In this document: one piece after another, positions 57,730 to 64,000 of the stretch
Layout of the letters: each line of letters opens with the position of its first letter
How positions within the stretch are numbered: position 1 is the stretch's first letter
The notes under the pieces: generated by a model
Told to the model about the DNA's origin: nothing
The model's input: the letters and a program-made list of their open reading frames with translations, nothing else
Database searches by the model: none
Position numbers and translations under genes: made by a program
From: Pseudomonas spelaei
Lineage (GTDB): Bacteria > Pseudomonadota > Gammaproteobacteria > Pseudomonadales > Pseudomonadaceae
Reading direction: 5' to 3'
Assembly (NCBI RefSeq): GCF_009724245.1
Contig: NZ_WNNK01000010.1
Span: forward strand, 152,380 to 216,379
DNA length: 64,000 nt

Positions 57730-59156
57730 TAGTGCTCGATGTCGTGCTCGCGGTTGACCACCCGTCGGCCATCTGTGGGTGACAGCTGCAAAAAGATCGC
57801 CGCCGCCAGCATCGCCATGATGCCCACGGTGAGGAAGGTCAGCTGGAATGCGCCGAGTACCGTACTGACGCCATCGTTGCCAACCTCGGCGGTAAAACCA
57901 CCCAGCAACGCACCGGCGCAGGCCACCCCCAGGCTCAGGGACAATTGCGCCACCACCGACAGCAAGCTATTGCCACTGCTGGCCTGGGCGTCGTCGAGGT
58001 CGATCAGGGTCACGGTGTTCATGGCGGTGAATTGCAGGGAGTTGATTGCCCCCAGAACGGCCAGCATCGCCAGCAGCAGCGGGTAGGGCGTGTGTTCGCT
58101 GACCAGGCCCATGCTCGCCAGCATGATCCCGAGGAACAACGTGTTGCCGGTCAGGACAATGCGATAGCCCAAGCGCTCGATTAGCGGCCGGGCAATGGAT
58201 TTGGCAAACATGGCCGCTGCGGCGAGGGGCAGCATGCTCATCCCGGCTTCGGACGGCGAGTAGCCCAAGGCGATCTGCAACAGCAGCGGCACCAGGAACG
58301 GCAGGGCGCCGCTGCCCAGGCGGGCGAACAGATTGCCAAGGATACCCACGGCGAAGGTTCTGGTTTTGAACAGCACCGGCGAAAACAGCGGGTTATCGAT
58401 ATGCCCGGCCCGCAGCCAATAAGCCGCCAGGCACGCCAAGCCGCCGAACAACAGCAACATCACCCGCAGGTGCGGCAGGTGTAACTCGCCCAGGCCCTCC
58501 ATGGCGATGGTGATCAGCACCATCGCCGCTCCAAACAGCAGAAAGCCGACGCTGTCGAAGCGTGTGCGTTCGCTGCCCCGCAAGTCCGGGATGAATTTCC
58601 ACACGGCGTAGCAGCCGATCATGCCCACCGGCAAGTTGATCAGGAAAATCCAGTGCCAGGTCAGGTACTGCACCATCCAGCCGCCCATGGTCGGGCCGAG
58701 CAATGGGCCGAGCAGGCCGGGAATGGTGATGAAGCCCATGATGCGCACCAGCTCCGAGCGCGGGTAGGCACGCAGCACCACCAGCCTGCCGACCGGCAAC
58801 ATCAGCGCGCCGCCAAGGCCCTGGATCACCCGCGCACCCACCAGCATCGTCAAGGTGCTGGACAAGGCGCACAGCAACGAGCCGATGCTGAACAGCATGA
58901 TCGCGCCGAAGAAGATTTTTTTGGTGCCGAAGCGGTCGGCAACCCAGCCCGAGGCCGGGATCAGCAAGGCGACGGTAAGCATGTAGGCGATCACTACGCC
59001 TTGCATGCGCAGCGGGTCTTCCGCCAGGTCCCGGGCCATGGCCGGCAGTGCCGTGTTGAGGATCGTCCCGTCCAGCGATTGCATGAAGAAGGCAATCGCT
59101 ACCACCCAAGGTAGCCAGCGGGCGGTCTTGGCATCGAGCGGGACGCGATTCGGCAT
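57729..59156 (-). CDS. DHA2-family MFS exporter (MdtD-like)
   Basis: A 475-residue drug:proton antiporter-type protein, with 14 expected helices. Motif A is GWVADRFGTKKIFF, motif C is GLLGPLLGPTMGGWM, and MQSLDGTILNTALPAMA is the DHA2 first helix. It lies 36 bases downstream of rhlA on the same strand with AAGGG 6 bases before ATG, so it is probably the second gene of that operon and may export the RhlA product (inference). Confidence 0.88.
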   Translation of the reverse strand: MPNRVPLDAKTARWLPWVVAIAFFMQSLDGTILNTALPAMARDLAEDPLRMQGVVIAYMLTVALLIPASGWVADRFGTKKIFFGAIMLFSIGSLLCALSSTLTMLVGARVIQGLGGALMLPVGRLVVLRAYPRSELVRIMGFITIPGLLGPLLGPTMGGWMVQYLTWHWIFLINLPVGMIGCYAVWKFIPDLRGSERTRFDSVGFLLFGAAMVLITIAMEGLGELHLPHLRVMLLLFGGLACLAAYWLRAGHIDNPLFSPVLFKTRTFAVGILGNLFARLGSGALPFLVPLLLQIALGYSPSEAGMSMLPLAAAAMFAKSIARPLIERLGYRIVLTGNTLFLGIMLASMGLVSEHTPYPLLLAMLAVLGAINSLQFTAMNTVTLIDLDDAQASSGNSLLSVVAQLSLSLGVACAGALLGGFTAEVGNDGVSTVLGAFQLTFLTVGIMAMLAAAIFLQLSPTDGRRVVNREHDIEH

Positions 59157-59192
59157 TGAGAACCCTTTTGTTAGCAGGCTATGTAGTGCTGA

Positions 59193-60083
59193 TTATGCGC
59201 TATCACCTACGCGTTTTCCCACTGGCGGTTCGTCTATATCTGACAACGATACGTCCTTGCCCACCAGAAAATCGATCAGCGCCCGATGCACGGAGAGGGC
59301 GGCCTCGCGGGATTCCAGGTCGAGCAAATGGCCGGTGTGTTCGGCGGTGGCAAAACTGCTGCGGCCGACATACTGCTTGAACAACTGCGCCTCATTCGCC
59401 GGGGTGTATTCGTCCAGCGTACCGTTGAGAAAGTGCACCGGTGTTTCAATCTGGCGCAGCTGCGGCAGGTAGTTGCCATCCCCCAGTTGCAGCACTTGGT
59501 GGATGTGAAAACGTGCCTGACGGTATTCGGTGGTGGCCATGTTCGACAGGTGATGGTGATTGTTGCGCTTGAGCCTGGGGGACAGGTATTTGCCCACCGT
59601 CTCATTGAGCAGATGACCGACGGCAGACTTGTCATCGGCCTCGATCAGCACCCGAACTCGTTCCACGTATTCGAGCATTGCCTGGTTCAGATTGGGCGCC
59701 AGCGCCATTACCACGGAGCTTTCGATGGAGGGTGGGTTGCGCGCCAGGGTCAGCAGCGTGGAGATACCGCCCCATGAGGCCGACACCAGGTGGTTAACCT
59801 GAAAACGCTCCACCAGTGCGCGCAGGATTTCCACTTCGTCGTCCTTGGTCACCAGATCCAGGTGGGTATTGTAGGGGCGTGAATAGCCGGAAAACGGTAA
59901 GTCGAACATCAGCACGTTGAAGTGCTCCGCCAGGCATTTGCTGGTGCGCGCAAATGAGCGGGTGGTGGACAGCGCGCCATTGACCAACAGCACGGTTTTC
60001 TTTTCTGGGTGGTTACCAAGCTGCTCTACGTGAACGTTGTAGTGCTTGAACAGCTTTTCAATGACAAAACTTCCATGGTTCAT
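59193..60083 (-). CDS. rhlA: RhlA-type 3-(3-hydroxyalkanoyloxy)alkanoate synthase
   Basis: A 296-residue alpha/beta hydrolase-fold protein, equal to P. aeruginosa RhlA (295) in length and, from memory, strongly similar throughout: [26 protein letters not shown] [32 protein letters not shown] and [18 protein letters not shown]. Catalytic triad candidates are Ser103, Asp224 and His252. It joins two 3-hydroxyacyl chains to HAA, the lipid part of rhamnolipids. No rhlB or rhlC is nearby. ATG 60083 fits the family; an upstream frame from 60206 is rejected. Confidence 0.87.
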   Translation of the reverse strand: MNHGSFVIEKLFKHYNVHVEQLGNHPEKKTVLLVNGALSTTRSFARTSKCLAEHFNVLMFDLPFSGYSRPYNTHLDLVTKDDEVEILRALVERFQVNHLVSASWGGISTLLTLARNPPSIESSVVMALAPNLNQAMLEYVERVRVLIEADDKSAVGHLLNETVGKYLSPRLKRNNHHHLSNMATTEYRQARFHIHQVLQLGDGNYLPQLRQIETPVHFLNGTLDEYTPANEAQLFKQYVGRSSFATAEHTGHLLDLESREAALSVHRALIDFLVGKDVSLSDIDEPPVGKRVGDSA

Positions 60084-60125
60084 GTCAACGCTCCAGCTTG
60101 CCCTTTCCCGGACAAGGTCATGCTT

Positions 60126-60140
60126 CACTTGGGACAAGTG
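60126..60140. promoter_or_regulatory. 15-bp inverted repeat upstream of rhlA
   Basis: CACTTG-GGA-CAAGTG (60126-60140) is a perfect 6-bp inverted repeat with a 3-base spacer, 43-57 bp before the rhlA start. It may be an operator. It is shorter than a lux box and does not match one. Confidence 0.45.
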
Positions 60141-60272
60141 GGTTGAGGACGGCGGAGTAGTTGTTTGAGTTATTTTTACCGCGCAGGCGTGGCTAGATGC
60201 CACCAACCTTTATAACGAGGATTTTTGAGCGCGACAACTGGCCGACTGGCCAGGTGTCTAGGGCGGGGGTTG

Positions 60273-60362
60273 TGTGGGAGCGGGCTTGCTCGCGAATGCG
60301 GTGTGTCAGTCAACTTATTTGCTGGCTGATACACCGCATTCGCGAGCAAGCCAGCTCCCACA
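60273..60362. repeat. REP doublet between rhlA and the TldE-type gene
   Basis: Inverted arms TGTGGGAGCGGGCTTGCTCG and CGAGCAAGCCAGCTCCCACA. The two arms differ in one position block (GCGGGC against CCAGCT), so they are of mixed subtype. Confidence 0.85.
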
Positions 60363-60379
60363 TGGGGTCTCATCGGTGT

Positions 60380-61696
60380 TTAAAGGGTTAGGGTCAGACG
60401 TTTTACCAAGGCGCCCGGCAACAGGTTTGACGAGGTATTGCGCTGGCTGTAAGTACTGGCCGACAGCAGCAACTCTCGCTCGGCGGTCAACGCTTCCAGC
60501 TGCGACCCCAGCAGGTTATAGACACTGTCATCAAAGCGCATGGTGCTCACGGGAGCCTTGATCTCGCCGTCTTCCACCCAGAACGTCGCGAAGCGGGTCA
60601 TGCCGGTCAGGCGCGCCGCCGGCTGGTCGGAGTAGTTCAGGTACCACAGGTTGCTGATGTACAGGCCGGTGCCCAACTGCTTGAGGATATCGGCCTGGGC
60701 CAGGCTGCCTGCGGCCATTTGCAGGGCTGTAGGGGTTTCATCGCTTTGCGCGCCGTTGGTACTCAAGCCGTATTCGGCGGCGCTGCGGGAGTTGACCAGG
60801 CGCTCATCGGCTTTGCCTGCATTGATCAGCTTCACGTCGCTGCGCGGATAGCCTTCGCGGGAAAACGCCGGGCTTAGCGAACCGCTGACCTGCTCATCCA
60901 CCGACACCAACGGGCTGAGTGCCTGGTCACCTGCGTACAGCCGTTGCAGCGGGCTGCCTTTACTGGCGATGGCCTGGGCAGAGAAACCGCCCCAGGTCAG
61001 CATGCCGATGATTTCCTCCAGCGCCGCCGGAGCCAGGTACGCACGGTATTGGCCGGGTGCCAGCGGGTGCAGCGGTCGGCCGAGAAACTCAAGCTGCTCA
61101 CGGGCCTGCTGGAATCGGCGGGCGAAGGTTGTACTGTCCCAATTGTTGCCGGCATAGCTGGCTTTCACAGCTTCGCCATTGGCATGGAACAGGCTGAAAT
61201 CGAAGTTGAAGCTGTTGGCCTGATGCCAGCCAAAGGCGCCGTTCGAGCTGGCGAAGCCGCGGCTGATGGGACCGGCAGCATAAAAGCCGACCATATCAAC
61301 GCCCTTTGCGGCCTGGCTGATTTCTTCCAGAACCTGGGTCAGTTCTGGCAGCGGCTGGTCCTGTTCGTCCTTGCTTTGCCAGGCATTGTGGTTAAGCAGC
61401 AGATACGGATCCTGAGGCAGCAACGGCAAGGTTTCCCGCAGTTGTTGCAGGCCGTCGGCCAAGCGTTGGCGGTCCAGTATCGGTTCGCCGGCCAGGGTGA
61501 TACCGAGGTCGGCGTGACGACCGTCATGGATCAGTTTCAAGTTCAGGCTGGCCTGTTGCACGTGACCGGCCTGGCGCACCTGGGCGTGGTTGAAGCGCAC
61601 GAACTCGGACGACTCCGCCGCGTAACCGAGGTGGAACTGTTCTGTATCGGTGATGGCGTGTTTGAGCCAATCCACCAGAGCCTTGAAGGTATTCAT
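60380..61696 (-). CDS. TldE/PmbA-type partner of a metalloprotease
   Basis: A 438-residue TldD/PmbA-family protein without an HExxxH motif, so the non-catalytic TldE-type half. Segments such as GFYAAGPISRGFASSNGAFG and, towards the C-terminus, TGMTRFATFWVEDGEIKAPVS fit the family. It pairs with the gene upstream; its ATG overlaps that gene's stop (ATGA). TldD/E pairs trim modified peptides or degrade CcdA-type antitoxins. Confidence 0.85.
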   Translation of the reverse strand: MNTFKALVDWLKHAITDTEQFHLGYAAESSEFVRFNHAQVRQAGHVQQASLNLKLIHDGRHADLGITLAGEPILDRQRLADGLQQLRETLPLLPQDPYLLLNHNAWQSKDEQDQPLPELTQVLEEISQAAKGVDMVGFYAAGPISRGFASSNGAFGWHQANSFNFDFSLFHANGEAVKASYAGNNWDSTTFARRFQQAREQLEFLGRPLHPLAPGQYRAYLAPAALEEIIGMLTWGGFSAQAIASKGSPLQRLYAGDQALSPLVSVDEQVSGSLSPAFSREGYPRSDVKLINAGKADERLVNSRSAAEYGLSTNGAQSDETPTALQMAAGSLAQADILKQLGTGLYISNLWYLNYSDQPAARLTGMTRFATFWVEDGEIKAPVSTMRFDDSVYNLLGSQLEALTAERELLLSASTYSQRNTSSNLLPGALVKRLTLTL

Positions 61697-63138
61697 CAGG
61701 CATCTCCCCCAAACACGTCGACGTTGCTGAACACACAGGCCGGCGACGCATGGCCGACGCGGATCACTTGGTTGGGCTCGCCCTTGCCGCAGTTCGGTGT
61801 ACCCAGCACCTGGAAAGTGCTGGCATCGCCGACGGCGCTGAGCTTGCGCCAGAACTGTGCGGAAATGGCCCGGTAGTTGGGGTTCTTCACCACGCCCTTG
61901 AGCTCGCCATTTTCAATCAACTGGCCCCATTCGCAGCCGAACTGGAATTTATTGCGCGCGTCATCGATGGACCACGAGCGGTTGGTCGACATGAGAATGC
62001 CGTGCTCGATGCCTGCGATCAGTTGTGCCTGGCTCTGGTCGCCGGCCTCGATATTGAGGTTGGCCATGCGATCGATAGGCGCACGGTTCCAACTGCACGC
62101 GCGGCTGTTGGCCACGCCGCTCATGCCGGAACGGTACTGCGACAGCGCACCGCCCAGCGGTTTGAGCAGCAGGCCTTCACGAATCAGGAATTGTTTGCTG
62201 GCAGCGGTGCCGTCGTCGTCATGGCCGTAGCTGGCGAGCTGTTCGGGAATGTCCGGGTCGAAAGTCACGTTGAGCAGCTTGGAGCCGTATTGCAGGTGGC
62301 CAAAGTCGCTGGCCTTGACGAAGCTGGTGCCGGCGTAATTGCGCTCGTCGCCGAGGATGCGGTCGAGTTCCAGCGGGTGGCCGATGGACTCGTGAATCTG
62401 CAGCATCATCTGGTCGGGCATCAGCAGCAGGTCGCGCGGGCCTTCTGGCGTGTTCGGAGCCAGCAGCAGTTGCAGCGCCTGGTCGGCGATCCGGGAGCCT
62501 GCGCCAATCAGGCCGAAGCGGCTGATCACCTGCGCACCGCCTTGCTGGCCGAAGTTGGTGCCGCCCAGGGTACGGGTCTGGCTGTCGTTGCCGTCGTAGG
62601 CGGTGACGCTCAGGCCCGGGAACACGAAACGCTGGGCCTGGCGCAACTCGGCGCCGGCACTGTTGAGGTAAATCTGTTCAACATGGGTCATGCCCAGGCT
62701 GACTTCCCAGTTCACCAGGCGCTCGTCCTTGGGCACCGCGGCGGATTCACTGCCGAGCAGTTGGTAGCAATCGCTCAAGGACGGGAAGGGTTGGTGCAGG
62801 TCTGGCGAGAGGTAGTCGGCCACGTCGCTGGACACTGGCTGGTCGCGCAGGTCGAGCAGGGCATGGGGCAAGATCCGCCGGGCTTGCTGTTCGGCACGTT
62901 CAAGAGCGGCTTGCAGGCCAGGCAGGGAAATGTCGTTGGTTGCCGCGTAGGCTTCGACACCGCCCAGGCGCACGGTGAGCATGGCGCCTTCGTCGTGATT
63001 CAGGTGCGGCGGTTCGGCGACGTTCTTGCGCACCGACAGGTATTGGCCGGATTCGCGGACATAGCGCAGGGAAAAGAATTCAGCGGTGGTGCGCAGGGCA
63101 GAGAAATGTTTTTTTAAGTGCGGGTGAGCATCGAACAC
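61696..63138 (-). CDS. TldD-type metalloprotease
   Basis: A 480-residue protein with the zinc motif HESIGH in MMLQIHESIGHPLELDRI (near residue 235) and family segments FDPDIPEQLASYGHDDDGT and MADLNIE-like MANLNIEAGDQS. It is the catalytic half of the pair. The start is GTG 63138 (VFDAHPHLKKHF), with a strong AAGGAGG 5-6 bases upstream. The two genes look like a paralogue pair separate from the core tldD and pmbA, which normally sit elsewhere in Pseudomonas genomes. Confidence 0.86.
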   Translation of the reverse strand: MFDAHPHLKKHFSALRTTAEFFSLRYVRESGQYLSVRKNVAEPPHLNHDEGAMLTVRLGGVEAYAATNDISLPGLQAALERAEQQARRILPHALLDLRDQPVSSDVADYLSPDLHQPFPSLSDCYQLLGSESAAVPKDERLVNWEVSLGMTHVEQIYLNSAGAELRQAQRFVFPGLSVTAYDGNDSQTRTLGGTNFGQQGGAQVISRFGLIGAGSRIADQALQLLLAPNTPEGPRDLLLMPDQMMLQIHESIGHPLELDRILGDERNYAGTSFVKASDFGHLQYGSKLLNVTFDPDIPEQLASYGHDDDGTAASKQFLIREGLLLKPLGGALSQYRSGMSGVANSRACSWNRAPIDRMANLNIEAGDQSQAQLIAGIEHGILMSTNRSWSIDDARNKFQFGCEWGQLIENGELKGVVKNPNYRAISAQFWRKLSAVGDASTFQVLGTPNCGKGEPNQVIRVGHASPACVFSNVDVFGGDA

Positions 63139-63177
63139 GTGGACCTCCTTGTGGGCTGCATTGGCCCGGAGGGCCTT

Positions 63178-63249
63178 ATCGCAGGCAAGCCAGCTCCCAC
63201 ACTTTGATCTGTGAATACATTCAAATGTGGGAGCTGGCTTGCCTGCGAT
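63178..63249. repeat. REP doublet between the RraA-like gene and the TldD-type gene
   Basis: Inverted arms ATCGCAGGCAAGCCAGCTCC and GGAGCTGGCTTGCCTGCGAT, 10 bases from the RraA-like stop. Confidence 0.88.
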
Positions 63250-63259
63250 GCGTTTGACT

Positions 63260-63955
63260 TTAGACCGGGCAACCCTTGGCGCGCAGGATGGCGTCAAAAC
63301 GATCAGGGTCCAGGGTGCCGGCTTCGATAGCCGCCAGTGTAGCCTTCTCGCGGGCCAGCAGGTCGTGGCAACGCACCAGCAGTTCCGGCAGTTCGCTGCG
63401 GGATGCGGCCACCACGCCGTCGCCATCGCCAATCATCAGGTCGCCCGGAGCGACCAGCATGCCAGCACAGGAGATCGGCACGTTGATCTCGCCGCCGCCG
63501 TCGGTGCTCGGGCCACGGTGTACGCCGCCGATAGCGTAGGCCGGTAGTTCGCCGGTTTGCCATTCATCGAGGTCGCGCAGGGCGCCGTTGATCACCACGC
63601 CGACGATGCCGGCTTTCAAGGCCATGGCGCGCATGATGCCGCCGAATACGGCGCGGGTCAGGTCGGCGCTGCCGTCGATTACCAGCACATCGCCCGGACG
63701 GGCCATCTGCATGGCTTTGAGAATCATCAGGTTGTCACCTGGGCGCACGCGCACGGTCAATGCGCTGCCAAGCATGGGGGCATTACCGTGGAAGGACTTG
63801 AGGCCCAGGCCTCCGACGTTACGACCCAGGCAATCGCTGACGGCAGCGGCCGGGATCTTGCTGAATTCCTTCAGCCACTTTGGATCCAGGGGTTCAACGT
63901 TGGGATTGATCAGGAAGCCGGTAGGCCATTTGCTCGAAGAAACGACATCAAACAT
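63260..63955 (-). CDS. RraA/HMG-aldolase family protein
   Basis: A 231-residue protein of the RraA-like fold. AMQMARPGDVLVIDG and GIVGVVINGALRDLDE (with the Arg-Asp pair used for metal and substrate) are typical, and GDLMIGDGDGVVA near the C-terminus. Its length is nearer to 4-hydroxy-4-methyl-2-oxoglutarate / CHA aldolases (about 225) than to RNase E inhibitor RraA (about 160). An aldolase or oxaloacetate decarboxylase role is likelier than RNA regulation. It lies upstream of the TldD-type pair on the same strand, with a REP between their reading frames. Confidence 0.8.
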   Translation of the reverse strand: MFDVVSSSKWPTGFLINPNVEPLDPKWLKEFSKIPAAAVSDCLGRNVGGLGLKSFHGNAPMLGSALTVRVRPGDNLMILKAMQMARPGDVLVIDGSADLTRAVFGGIMRAMALKAGIVGVVINGALRDLDEWQTGELPAYAIGGVHRGPSTDGGGEINVPISCAGMLVAPGDLMIGDGDGVVAASRSELPELLVRCHDLLAREKATLAAIEAGTLDPDRFDAILRAKGCPV

Positions 63956-64000
63956 GAGAAAGCCTCGTGGCCAGGCAGAAGCCGGCGTGTCGATAGGGCA

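Noticed and set aside
56163..57782. Long open frame opposite dbpA (539 codons)
   Set aside because: Same reason: antisense to a conserved helicase, low-complexity His/Gln-rich product.
60084..60206. lux box upstream of rhlA
   Set aside because: The only palindrome is 15 bp (CACTTG-GGA-CAAGTG) and does not fit the 20-bp CT-N12-AG pattern.
61750..63117. Long open frame opposite the TldD-type gene (455 codons)
   Set aside because: Antisense shadow without family features.

Overview
The window looks like chromosome of a Pseudomonas of the P. fluorescens group. The evidence is the exact mdcABCDEGHLM+mdcR and dguRABC gene orders, the metK / tkt-epd-pgk-fba block, an ahcY SAH riboswitch, and twelve REP doublets of the kinds common in that group. 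It is gene-dense: about 64 protein genes, no tRNA, rRNA, CRISPR array or prophage seen. All functions are inferred from sequence recognition; nothing was searched or computed.

Region by region. 1-2135: a partial LysE-type exporter, an XRE regulator fused to an NBR1-type Ig-like domain, a small DUF6124 gene with a structured leader, and a 262-bp MITE-like element (1732-1993) with 23-bp perfect terminal inverted repeats and a 7-bp target duplication. 2136-10322: the complete biotin-independent malonate decarboxylase operon (subunits, prosthetic-group synthesis, loading enzyme, MadLM-type importer) with its LysR regulator. 10360-12250: a split chromate transporter and a TrhA/hemolysin III protein. 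12245-15792: the dguR/dguABC D-glutamate utilisation locus. 15929-20997: rsmE-bioA, cytochrome b561-YceI, and a LysR/NTF2-like divergent pair. 21063-26534: rhlE, an orphan periplasmic binding protein, and ahcY-metF behind an SAH riboswitch.

26861-35628 is the most accessory part: an acyl-CoA thioesterase, a full-length homologue of the type III cytotoxin ExoU, a DUF3857/transglutaminase protein, a three-gene lipid-linked glycosylation cassette (GtrA flippase, GtrB-type and ArnT-type transferases) that begins in AT-rich DNA, then EamA and MAPEG membrane proteins. 35746-40110: mltA, a c-type cytochrome lipoprotein, and ligB (a DNA ligase with a secretion-type N-terminus) between two DUF1090-like periplasmic proteins.

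40337-49023 is central metabolism: metK behind an ArsR-methyltransferase regulator with a near-perfect 24-bp palindromic operator, divergent from tkt-epd-pgk-(two lipoproteins)-fba. With the ahcY riboswitch this gives two separate SAH-responsive controls of the methyl cycle within 17 kb. 49077-59156 holds a PL7 alginate lyase, small enzymes, YccS, a YhiN-type flavoprotein, DbpA and an MFS pump. 59193-60083 is an RhlA-type HAA synthase in an operon with that pump but without rhlB or rhlC. The window ends with a TldD/TldE-type protease pair and an RraA-family aldolase-like protein.
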